Shown: piece by piece, positions 7,860 through 15,800 of the stretch | Numbering within the stretch: the first letter of the stretch is position 1 | Layout of the letters: each line of letters begins with the position of its first letter | NCBI GenBank assembly: GCA_028278455.1 | Contig: JANQEH010000011.1 | Coordinates: 1-32,315, forward strand | Length of the DNA stretch: 32,315 nt | Reading direction: 5' to 3' | Origin: a bacterium | GTDB taxonomy: Bacteria > SM23-31 | The notes under the pieces: model-generated | Database searches by the model: none | What the model saw: only the letters and a program-made list of their open reading frames with translations | Told to the model about the DNA's origin: nothing | Translations under genes and position numbers: made by a program

Positions 7860-8888
7860 TTATTGATTATCTGGCCTTAATTCTTCAATTACTTTTGCAT
7901 CTACCCAATAGATATGCTGGAAACTATCAGCATGCCCACCTGTCAATTGCTGAAGTTGTTTTAATGTCAATGGACCACTGGGAATCTCCGAATCAATCCT
8001 ATTGCTTATGAAGAAGAGATATTTTCCGTCAAATGATACAAATGCACGTTTATCTCTATACACAGAGTTAATATTTCTACCCATATTCTCTGGTTTCATC
8101 CACTCACCTGTCTGGCTGCGAAAGCTTATATATAGATCCTCCTCTTCTGTTCCCTCTTTAGATACAGGATAATCAAATATTAAATAACTTTCATCAGGGG
8201 CTATATATGGATGGTGTCCACCGCCTGCTTCATTTACCATATTATTTAATTTTTCCGGAATGGAATAAAGCCCGTTTTCATATTTGCTCATATATATAAA
8301 TGTGTTTTCTCCATCCGGAGACATCCCGAAGTACAGATTTCCATTCAGGGCCACAGAAATAAACAATCCATCGCTTTGAAAACCATTTTGAAATTCAACT
8401 TCTTTTGGATGACTCCAATCCCCATTATGCTTTTCTGCATACCATTTACGCATTTTACCCGTTCTTTCCGAGCTGAAAAACAGCTTTTTTCCATCGGGGC
8501 TGAAAAAAGGATAATATGAATTTCTATCAGAACCGAAGGAAAATTCCCGAGGTTCAATCCAGTGCCCGTTCTCCTCGCAAGTAAACATCATGAAACTTTT
8601 TCTGAACAATCCCGTGGGTTCCACGATCCATTGAGCCGCAGGACTACCTAAATTGTAGCAAAACTCCCTTCCATCCGGCGAGAAAGTCATTTTGAATTCA
8701 TCATGACCTGCTGAGAGCAATCCCGGCGCGAACAATTCCGGTGTCATACCCGGAGGTTTCTGGCCAAGATAAGGGCCTGTCAATCCGGCAAAAACTGACT
8801 CGCTCTCCAAATCAGATTCTTTATTCTGATTGCAGGAAATAATAACTGAGGCTGTTATTAAAGCAATAATAAACCACCTGATGGACAT
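7860..8888 (-). CDS. PD40 beta-propeller lipoprotein (TolB-like)
   Basis: This is a secreted lipoprotein. A short signal ends in VIISC, with Cys 19 as the likely lipidated residue. The mature protein is made of PD40/WD40-like blades, seen as FSPDGREF, FSPDGKKLFFSSER, APDESYLIF and VSFDGKYLFFISNR. The early motif GQKPPGMTPELFAPG recurs in the gene at 28174-29115, so the two are paralogues. The C-terminus IYWVDAKVIEEL is also shared. PD40 repeats form TolB-like propellers that usually bind proteins or peptides; no catalytic residues are evident. AGGAG precedes the ATG. A 281-base gap upstream holds no gene I can see. Confidence 0.87.
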   Translation of the reverse strand: MSIRWFIIALITASVIISCNQNKESDLESESVFAGLTGPYLGQKPPGMTPELFAPGLLSAGHDEFKMTFSPDGREFCYNLGSPAAQWIVEPTGLFRKSFMMFTCEENGHWIEPREFSFGSDRNSYYPFFSPDGKKLFFSSERTGKMRKWYAEKHNGDWSHPKEVEFQNGFQSDGLFISVALNGNLYFGMSPDGENTFIYMSKYENGLYSIPEKLNNMVNEAGGGHHPYIAPDESYLIFDYPVSKEGTEEEDLYISFRSQTGEWMKPENMGRNINSVYRDKRAFVSFDGKYLFFISNRIDSEIPSGPLTLKQLQQLTGGHADSFQHIYWVDAKVIEELRPDNQ

Positions 8889-9169
8889 TTTCGTTTTCTC
8901 CTGTAAGAAAAGTATTCTACAACTAAACTGATACTTAAGAATGGGAGGATCACTGATTTTAATAAGTTTTTATAGATTATGATATAGAAGGTCTAATAAA
9001 TAATACTGTAATAAAATCGGATACCTCATTTTATATGCAGAGCGGTAGTAATAACATAAACCTATAGACTACTTGTGACTTAAAAAGTTCCATAGATTGG
9101 ACTAATTGTTACCTGCCAACATCTATTAATAATAACCTGCAAAGTCTGAATTCAAACTATGACTGTATA

Positions 9170-9760
9170 TCACTTCACTACCTCAACGATCATCTCGATC
9201 TCGACAGACTGCCCCCTGGGCAGGGATGTCATACCAACTGCAGCGCGAGCATGCCGCCCCCGGTCACCGAAAACTGCCACCATTAGATCGGAAAATCCAT
9301 TTATCACTGCAGGCTGTTCTACAAACGAAGGATCACAATTAACCATTCCGAGTACTTTTACAATACGCTTCACCTTATCAAGATCTCCCAACTCTGCTTT
9401 GAGTACCGCAAGCTGGTTGATCGCTGTCAGTCTAGCAGCTTCATACCCTTCCTCAATACTTATTTCACTACCGAGTTTGCCTGATATTTCGCTTCCATCC
9501 GCCCGTCTGGGGCCTTTACCGGCCAGGAATATCAGGTTACCGGTCCTGACAGCATTAACGTAATTTGCTACCGGTTCAGGTGGTTCCGGCAGAACAATCC
9601 CCAATTCTTTGAGGTTAGCCTCAGCATCAACCATATTTTCCGTCATTCTGTCCTGATGGGTTGATGCATTCCTGCACCCGGTGATGAGAAATAAAGATAA
9701 TAGTATGGAGCTTGTAATAATTCTTGCAGTGTTTGGCTTGAAGAAAATATTGAAAATCAT
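9170..9760 (-). CDS. RidA-family (YjgF/UK114) protein with a lipoprotein signal
   Basis: Residues about 52-196 match the RidA fold: VRTGNLIFLAGKGP, then EGYEAARLTAINQLAVLKAELGDL, and the C-terminal ARAAVGMTSLPRG-VEIEMIVEV with the conserved Arg (172) that binds substrate carboxylates in RidA. Typical RidA is a cytosolic imine/enamine deaminase of about 130 residues. This one carries about 50 extra N-terminal residues with a lipobox LITGC (Cys 29), so it should be a periplasmic lipoprotein. The start has AAGGATG upstream. It is 57 bases after the M19-like gene on the same strand and probably shares its transcript. Catalysis in the periplasm is unproven. Confidence 0.88.
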   Translation of the reverse strand: MIFNIFFKPNTARIITSSILLSLFLITGCRNASTHQDRMTENMVDAEANLKELGIVLPEPPEPVANYVNAVRTGNLIFLAGKGPRRADGSEISGKLGSEISIEEGYEAARLTAINQLAVLKAELGDLDKVKRIVKVLGMVNCDPSFVEQPAVINGFSDLMVAVFGDRGRHARAAVGMTSLPRGQSVEIEMIVEVVK

Positions 9761-9817
9761 AGGTCATCCTTGATTATTTCGTAAATTGAATATTCTTTCT
9801 ATTATTATTTCAGCATA

Positions 9818-10960
9818 TTACTTCAGCACATCCCTGTAATACCTGAGCCAGTTTAATCCGAGGATCTTTTCTATTTCTCCTGTACTATAATCGCGTTTGT
9901 CAAGAATGCGTGTGACATTCATAAACCTGTCAGGTGTATCAAGTTTCGGTATCCATGCCGGCCATCTCACCTGGTAGGATGGTTTGAATCTGGTAAGACG
10001 AGGAATATACCAGTTTTCACGCGTGGCCCATGATGCCATTCCCTCAATAGGATTATCCGTCGCCAGGCCTACATGATCGATCCCCCCGACCTTTACTGCA
10101 TGGTCAATATGATCTACGTACGTTTCGATTGTAGTCTTTCCCCCGGGATCAGGTCCGATCATATAACCAAGCGCATTAATGCCCATAACACCGCCTTTAT
10201 CAGCCATCGCTTTGATCTGATCATCTGTTTTCGCCCTGGGGTGATCCGGATAAAGGTTTTCGCACATTGTATGTGTAAAACACGGTCCCGGATCACTGAA
10301 TTGAATTCCGTCCATGGTGGTCTGCTTTCCGCAATGAGACAGGTCGACGAATATACCCAACTCGTTCATCCTTTTGACAACTTCAATACCAAAATCCGAC
10401 AAACCGGCATTTGTTCTCTCCGTGCAGCCGTCTCCGAGGAGATTTCGCGCATTGTATGTCAATTGTATCCATCTGGTGCCTTTTTCATACATAGCATCCA
10501 GGTTATCAACCGAGTTCCCGATCATTGTTGCATTCTGGAAACCAAGGAGAACTGCCAGTTTCCCATCACGTTTAGCTGTTTCAAAATCTTCCGCTGAAAC
10601 AGTTAGTACAAGCTTATCCGGATTTTCTCTGATACGCTTATTCCACACTTCCAGTGATCTCATTGCTGCATCCATGCTTCCAGATGAGAGAGAAGTCCCG
10701 AATCCGGTATAACCTGTCCGGTCAGCAATTTTGTATGACTTATCATTCCAGTCCCTGGTAGTGATGAGGGCATCTATTACGATCGCGTCTTTATACAACT
10801 GCTCAATCTGAGTCTGAGTTATCGCATCTTTCATGTCCGGTTGTCCCGGAGCAGGTTCCGGATAATTATTAACAGGCAATAGGCTATCATTACAAAAGTG
10901 TCCCGGCAGAAATGCTGTGGCGGGTAATATTTTAAAAAAGTCTCTTCTCTTTAAATGCAT
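9818..10960 (-). CDS. M19 membrane-dipeptidase-like protein with an altered metal site
   Basis: The 380-residue protein starts with a twin-arginine-like signal (KRRDFFKI, residues 4-11, then a hydrophobic stretch). The rest follows the M19 dipeptidase barrel: DLSH with His 209, FTH with His 230, the DHPR-TDDQIKAMADKGG helix region, and GIDHVGLATDN with Asp 302. Active M19 enzymes have an HxD motif on the first strand and a bridging Glu. Here the strand reads VIDALITTRDW, with no HxD, and the Glu position is Gln 142 (LLGFQNA). Hydrolysis by the classical two-zinc mechanism is therefore doubtful. Members of the wider family with GFQ exist in my memory, so this may be a separate subfamily. It follows the VCBS-like stub by 31 bases. 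Confidence 0.88.
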   Translation of the reverse strand: MHLKRRDFFKILPATAFLPGHFCNDSLLPVNNYPEPAPGQPDMKDAITQTQIEQLYKDAIVIDALITTRDWNDKSYKIADRTGYTGFGTSLSSGSMDAAMRSLEVWNKRIRENPDKLVLTVSAEDFETAKRDGKLAVLLGFQNATMIGNSVDNLDAMYEKGTRWIQLTYNARNLLGDGCTERTNAGLSDFGIEVVKRMNELGIFVDLSHCGKQTTMDGIQFSDPGPCFTHTMCENLYPDHPRAKTDDQIKAMADKGGVMGINALGYMIGPDPGGKTTIETYVDHIDHAVKVGGIDHVGLATDNPIEGMASWATRENWYIPRLTRFKPSYQVRWPAWIPKLDTPDRFMNVTRILDKRDYSTGEIEKILGLNWLRYYRDVLK

Positions 10961-10991
10961 ATCTACATCTTACCCGGTGCAGTTAAATAAG

Positions 10992-11222
10992 TTACCTGTT
11001 ACGTTTCGGTTTATTGATATGAATTCCGTTCAAGCCGTCAGAGTTGGCAACTCCGATATCTCCGTCTCTTTCCACATCCACAAAAGTCAGGGAAGGAGAT
11101 CTGTCAAGTTTCAATCCAAGAAGTATCTCCGGTTTCTCAGAGAAAGTTCGTGTCTGTGCCGATATTTTGCTGTAATTGAACATTAGCGGTACAAGAGTCA
11201 GAAAAAATAGTAGTTTTGGCAT
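10992..11222 (-). CDS. small exported protein with one VCBS/FG-GAP-like repeat
   Basis: From the ATG at 11222 (GAGGTG nine bases upstream) the product has 76 residues: a signal peptide (MPKLLFFLTLVPLMFNYSKI, then SAQ) and one segment LTFVDVERDGDIGVANSDG that resembles a VCBS/FG-GAP calcium-binding repeat. Such proteins are normally several hundred residues with many repeats. It could be a truncated remnant or a genuine small exported protein. The lack of internal stops and the good ribosome site support translation. It is the first gene of the likely operon with the M19-like and RidA genes. Confidence 0.55.
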   Translation of the reverse strand: MPKLLFFLTLVPLMFNYSKISAQTRTFSEKPEILLGLKLDRSPSLTFVDVERDGDIGVANSDGLNGIHINKPKRNR

Positions 11223-11595
11223 ATGATTAAGCACCTCAGCAGGATTATTTTGAACTAAGAAGGGTAGACGGTAATAATGTAAGTTATTTAAAATAATAAC
11301 ACTGAAGGATAATCGCAACACATTCCAGATAATCTTAAAATGAATTTCAACTAATCTCTGAATTTCTTTATTGGGACAGGATGCATCAATTGATCCACTT
11401 TAACAGAAACAGTCAGCTGTAACGATTTTATTCTGATGTAACAAAGAAAGTATATTATAGATATTATAAATCTATCGGACTATTAACCTCAGAATATGTC
11501 TGAAATAATCGAATGTCGTAAGAATGCCGTAACTAAGCTGTAGAAAGAATCTGATTCATGTCGTATATTATATAAACGAAAACACGGAGAAAACA
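11223..11595. promoter_or_regulatory. divergent intergenic region with direct repeats
   Basis: This 373-base gap separates two divergent transcripts. Close to the XRE gene are three direct copies of ATGYCGTA (11513-11520, 11524-11531, 11558-11565), offset by 11 and 34 bases, roughly one and three helical turns. An ATAGAT/ATCTAT pair is at 11457-11475 and a palindrome ATCAATTGAT at 11385-11394. An AT-rich stretch near 11563-11575 could hold a -10 element. Binding by the adjacent XRE protein is inference. No gene was seen. Confidence 0.35.
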
Positions 11596-12129
11596 ATGAG
11601 ACAGCCTGAATTAGGAAAGAAAATATTGGAACTGCGAAACTCCAAAGGCCTGACACAGGAGGAACTTGCACTTCAATGTGAAATAAATATAAGAACAGTA
11701 CAAAGAATTGAGTCTGGAGAAGTGGATCCCAGGGCATTCACACTGGGTTTGCTGTCCAAATCACTCGATTTTGATTTTTTGTCTGAGGATAAAAAGCAAT
11801 TACTTGTCTGGAGATTAATGCTTCACCTGAGCAATTTAATCCCTGTTTTTGTATTTCCTGTAATAATCTATGTTTTGAAAAATGAGGAATTTCCTGATCT
11901 GAAAAGGGATTGCAAGGAAGTAATTAACTTTCAACTGAGCATGTATTTCTATATGTTGATTCCTGCATTATCGATCCTGATATTCCTGGAATCCTATATG
12001 CACAAGAACAGTCTTGTCTTTCTGCTCTTACTGGGACTATCCTTAGTAATCATTATCATTATAAATGTAATAAGAGTAGCCCTGGGGTTGGATTATGAAT
12101 ATCATGGAGCGATCAAGTTTCTTAAGTAA
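11596..12129 (+). CDS. XRE-type HTH fused to a DUF4870 membrane domain
   Basis: This 177-residue protein is probably a membrane-tethered transcription regulator. Residues 7-60 are a helix-turn-helix of the XRE/Cro type (LRNSKGLTQEELALQCEINI, RTVQRIESGEVDPR). Three membrane helices follow at about 75-95, 112-132 and 140-163, with the CKEVINFQLSMYFYMLI pattern typical of DUF4870. The sensing role of DUF4870 is unknown. It is a single gene, divergent from the VCBS-like/M19/RidA operon. A GGAGAAAAC site precedes the ATG. Confidence 0.9.
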   Translation: MRQPELGKKILELRNSKGLTQEELALQCEINIRTVQRIESGEVDPRAFTLGLLSKSLDFDFLSEDKKQLLVWRLMLHLSNLIPVFVFPVIIYVLKNEEFPDLKRDCKEVINFQLSMYFYMLIPALSILIFLESYMHKNSLVFLLLLGLSLVIIIIINVIRVALGLDYEYHGAIKFLK

Positions 12130-12244
12130 ACAGAAAGGATGTATAATTTTGAAATACTGTAAAATCAACATTCGGACAGTGAATCTAGTTAATGACGATA
12201 TTATGCTGTGACATTCAAATGAAGTTTTCTTAATTGATTGTCTC

Positions 12245-13213
12245 TTACCGCTTTTTCCAATAAGGTGACCACACCGGTCTGTATTCAAAACATGAAGTAC
12301 TGGTAAGATTTCTTAATGATGAACCATCGGAATTTATGGAAAAAACATCATAGGAAAAGGTTTCCGCCTCCGGATTAGTGTTTTTTGTTCTCTCTCCATA
12401 ATCGGAAATAAATACTATTTTTGATCCATCATGGGACCATGAAGGATGATAGGCAGAGGACAACGAAGTCAATCTCATACGGCCTGTACCATCTGAATTC
12501 ATGACGAAAATATCAGAAAACCGGAACTCATTTGAAGTAAATACGATTCTTGACCCATCCGGAGACCATTCCGGATAACTGTCTTTGTATGAACCGGAAG
12601 ATAACCTGGTCTGCTCTGATCCATCACTTTTCATTATATAAATTTTGTCATCATTCACACCATCCCGCCATGAAGTGAAGATAATCTTTGTGCCATCCGG
12701 TGACCAGGACGGATTGCTGTCAGATGCCGGATTTTTTGTAAGATTGATCTGGTTTGAACCGTCAGCACTCATAAGAAATACATCCTTACCATTGTCAGAA
12801 TTTGTGCCTTCATTGTCTCGAGTTGAACAGAAAGCGATTTTCGAACCATCCAGAGACCATTCCGGAGAAAAACTATTTCCATTATATGTTAATTGCTTTA
12901 TTTGAAAATCTTGCAGACTTAATACGAAAATATCCATTGATTTAGAAAACATCAACTTGGACCGGTCAGGATGCCAGGATAAATTGCTGATATAACCGGA
13001 ATATGGATAGATAAGCATTTTATTCGAACCGTCAGTATCCATTATATATATCCCCGGATTTTCTTCATCTGAAGATACATATGCAATTTTTTGATTTGAA
13101 TCTATAACAGGAATAATATAAGGATTAGTTATATTATTTGTCTGACAGGCAAAAAGCAAAATGGCAATAAACATAAAATACGGAAGAGCAGGATTGAATT
13201 TGTAATATCCCAT
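12245..13213 (-). CDS. PD40 beta-propeller lipoprotein (TolB-like)
   Basis: About six PD40 blades are visible, with the repeated patterns IYIMDTDGSN, WSLDGSKIAFCS, VFLMSADGSN, WSPDGTKIIFTSWRDG, IYIMKSDGSEQ, WSPDGSRIVFTSN and IFVMNSDGTG. A lipoprotein signal ends in LLFAC (Cys 23). I use ATG 13213, preceded by GAGGAG, rather than the upstream ATG at 13273. This protein is closer to classical TolB repeats than the other two PD40 proteins here and lacks the GQKPPGMTPE motif. It converges with the XRE-DUF4870 gene. Function is unknown; peptide or protein binding is typical of the fold. Confidence 0.88.
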   Translation of the reverse strand: MGYYKFNPALPYFMFIAILLFACQTNNITNPYIIPVIDSNQKIAYVSSDEENPGIYIMDTDGSNKMLIYPYSGYISNLSWHPDRSKLMFSKSMDIFVLSLQDFQIKQLTYNGNSFSPEWSLDGSKIAFCSTRDNEGTNSDNGKDVFLMSADGSNQINLTKNPASDSNPSWSPDGTKIIFTSWRDGVNDDKIYIMKSDGSEQTRLSSGSYKDSYPEWSPDGSRIVFTSNEFRFSDIFVMNSDGTGRMRLTSLSSAYHPSWSHDGSKIVFISDYGERTKNTNPEAETFSYDVFSINSDGSSLRNLTSTSCFEYRPVWSPYWKKR

Positions 13214-13419
13214 AGTCTCCTCATATATTACCAACAGGAGTGCTAATAATTGTGACAATTGGTAATTATACAAAATAAGATTTGATTTATTCCCTGTGAA
13301 AGATGCTCAGATTTGCCATTTATGTCAAAATCCGTTAATATTACGAATCTCTCCTTAATCAAGACACTCAGATTACTTTAACGGTGAATATGGGAAGCAG
13401 ATAAAACCATATTATTCAA

Positions 13420-14844
13420 TTACCACAATCCGATTATCTTCCACCAGGCTCCTCCGATACCAAGCCAGATAATAATATTCACAATGCTAATAATACCTCC
13501 AAGTTTCCACCATTCGGGCATTTCCACATAACCGGAACCGAAAAGCACAGGAGCGGGCCCTGTCCCGTAATGGGTCATACTGCTGAACAGATTACTGAAA
13601 AAGGCCAGAACAAGCGCTGCCAATACTGGCGGTGTCCCTGCAGCAATAGCCACCGCAAGAAAAGGTACATACATCGAACTTACATGTGCTGTGTTACTGG
13701 CAAAAAAATAGTGACTGTAGAAATAGACAAGACTTAAAACCGTAAATGCCTTGATCCATCCGGTGCCGACAACTGTCTGACCAATTGAATCACTAAACCA
13801 TGGTATAAAACCGAGTTCATTCAACTGCGCTGCCATCATAACAAGCGCTGCAAACCAGACCAAAGTATTCCATGCACCCCTTTCATTCAGGATATCTTCC
13901 CAGGTCAGAATACCGCTTATAAGGAGAAAACAAAGACCCGTAAAAGCTGCCGTTGTACTATGAATTCCCAGTTGTTTGCCAAAGATCCACAAACAGAGTA
14001 ATAGGATAAATGTGCTCAACATCAGTATTTCACACCGCGATACAGGCCCTTTTTCACTGAGCTTTTCCTTTGCCAGTTTTACAGCATCAGGTGTTTCCTT
14101 GATTTCAGGGGGATACAGCATGTAAATTATCCACGTAACTGCCAAAAGGCTGACAAAACCGGGAATTAACGCAGCTAATGCCCAGCTCATCCATGTGATC
14201 TCGACTCCCATATCACCGGCAAGCTTTACTGCAAGCGGATTTGCAGCCATTGCTGTCATAAACATTGCGCCGGTAATAACCGTCCCCTGAAAAGAGGCTT
14301 TGATTAAAAACGCCCCTAATCTGCGCGAAGTAATATCCTCCGGATTGCTGCTGTATGCTTTAGCTATAGATTTAACAATGGGAAACAGGACTCCGCCGGA
14401 GCGGGCTGTATTGCTTGGCATCGAGGGAGCTAACACAAGGTCAGCTGAAATTATTCCATAAGCAAGTCCAAGTGTTTTCTTACCAAAGAGAGCTATGAAA
14501 ATCCACGCTATTCTCGCACCCAGGCCTGTTTTGATAAATCCTCTTGAAATGAAGAATGCCGCTACGATCAGCCAGATTGTACTGTTACCGAATCCGCTCA
14601 ATGCCCGGCCTATCGTCAGTGTGCCGGTTAGAACAGTCAATGTAATACCTATCACTGCTACCACACCCATTGGAAAAGGCTTTGCAATAATTCCTACTAT
14701 TGTGGCAATAAATATCGCAAGTAGATGCCATGCATCTGTGCCGACACCTGCCGGAACCGGGATAAACCAGATTATAATTCCGACTGACAAGGATATTACC
14801 GCCGGAACAGGTTTAAAATCTGTAACTATGCTATTTTCAGGCAT
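13420..14844 (-). CDS. DASS/SLC13-family anion transporter
   Basis: This is a polytopic inner-membrane transporter of the divalent-anion:sodium symporter family (CitT/SodiT1-like branch). The two signature motifs for substrate and cation are present: MPSNTARSGG (142-151) and FASNTAH (381-387). About eleven or more hydrophobic segments span 474 residues, a normal length. CitT-type members exchange or import dicarboxylates and tricarboxylates such as 2-oxoglutarate, malate, citrate or succinate; which one cannot be read here. It is monocistronic, with no good ribosome site before the ATG and a 206-base gap to the PD40 gene downstream. Confidence 0.93.
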   Translation of the reverse strand: MPENSIVTDFKPVPAVISLSVGIIIWFIPVPAGVGTDAWHLLAIFIATIVGIIAKPFPMGVVAVIGITLTVLTGTLTIGRALSGFGNSTIWLIVAAFFISRGFIKTGLGARIAWIFIALFGKKTLGLAYGIISADLVLAPSMPSNTARSGGVLFPIVKSIAKAYSSNPEDITSRRLGAFLIKASFQGTVITGAMFMTAMAANPLAVKLAGDMGVEITWMSWALAALIPGFVSLLAVTWIIYMLYPPEIKETPDAVKLAKEKLSEKGPVSRCEILMLSTFILLLCLWIFGKQLGIHSTTAAFTGLCFLLISGILTWEDILNERGAWNTLVWFAALVMMAAQLNELGFIPWFSDSIGQTVVGTGWIKAFTVLSLVYFYSHYFFASNTAHVSSMYVPFLAVAIAAGTPPVLAALVLAFFSNLFSSMTHYGTGPAPVLFGSGYVEMPEWWKLGGIISIVNIIIWLGIGGAWWKIIGLW

Positions 14845-15279
14845 TGTTTGCTTGAAAGTATATTGTTATGAAATTTACTCCGTAGAATGGTTTTTTCAGC
14901 TTAGAATGATCATGAAAGATAAACAAATGTGAACTAAATATCAACAATATAAGAGTTGAGTATTATTTGGTTTATTAATGGTGGATAATCCTCAAAGCCA
15001 ACCCGTCATATATGCTATAACGGCAAACTCTTTATAAAGACAGCTGTACCGAATCCTTTACTATTGCATGCAGTATTATCGTAAATGGCAGTAAACCGCA
15101 ATCTATCTGGAATTTCCGGTTACATCAGGAAGCACTTTAAGACAAAACGACCGAAAGTGCTATACAGGTGCTGACATTACGTAACGTAGAACAAAACATT
15201 CCTTTATGCTGATTGCTGAAAATAGATTAGTCAATATTATAATGTATACTGCCTGAATTTCTGAATGTAAAACTTTATC
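14845..15279. other. 435-base gap with no gene
   Basis: No open frame with a ribosome site was found. It contains the upstream region of the anion transporter and the 3' side of the ATC-hydrolase gene. Small palindromic stretches such as TTACGTAA (near 15177-15184) and a CCGT/ACGG pair around 15005-15025 are seen but not interpreted. Confidence 0.5.
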
Positions 15280-15759
15280 CTATCTCAATCTGTAACAGAA
15301 ATCACAAATTTCATCACCTTCCATTATCGTTTTTGTCCTGATCAATTCGATTTCCGGATTAAATCCATCCTGAAAAGCGAAATCCCTGCAACATGAAAGT
15401 AATGTTCCAATTTCTTTTATTCCAAGTGCTTCATATAAGTCGGCATATCCGCAGCGTGTTACATCAAATGATAAAGAATCCTGACTTAAGCTAACGTTTT
15501 CGATATTCATTGTTCCGTCTTCTGCCCATATTTCCTCAACGATCTTCAAAAGCACATTCAGCGAGTTTCCCGAATATTTTTCAGAGAGTATTTTTCCCGA
15601 CTGGGCGGCATCTTCACATATGATTCTCTTCGCAATAGCATAAGTTTTCTCCTGCCCGAATTCTTCCGAGAATTCTTTTATTAGAGCTGAAATCAAGGGA
15701 GCTTGAATCTCTCTTCGCATAAGGTGCGATATTTTTACATAGTTATCTTCACTATTCAT
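15280..15759 (-). CDS. L-2-amino-thiazoline-4-carboxylate hydrolase-family protein
   Basis: The 159-residue product resembles the ATC hydrolase family. It has a helical N-terminal half (ALIKEFSEEFGQEKTYAIAKRII) and a C-terminal half with FDVTRCGYADLYEALG, then LLSCCRDFAFQDGFNPEIEL and a final GDEICDFCYR. Cysteines are prominent in the second half. The founding members act in the ATC-to-cysteine pathway in Pseudomonas, but most relatives are uncharacterised, and the domain often sits beside or inside regulators. It lies 41 bases after the sigma-54 activator gene on the same strand and is probably co-transcribed, so it may be a sensor partner or an enzyme producing or removing the effector (inference). 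Confidence 0.78.
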   Translation of the reverse strand: MNSEDNYVKISHLMRREIQAPLISALIKEFSEEFGQEKTYAIAKRIICEDAAQSGKILSEKYSGNSLNVLLKIVEEIWAEDGTMNIENVSLSQDSLSFDVTRCGYADLYEALGIKEIGTLLSCCRDFAFQDGFNPEIELIRTKTIMEGDEICDFCYRLR

Positions 15760-15800
15760 ATTATTTTCTCCGGTTTTACCGATAATGGCACTGTAACTAT

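Noticed and set aside
10073-10712. Two long + strand frames opposite the M19-like gene
   Set aside because: The - strand protein aligns with M19 motifs along its length; the + frames show no family and overlap each other.
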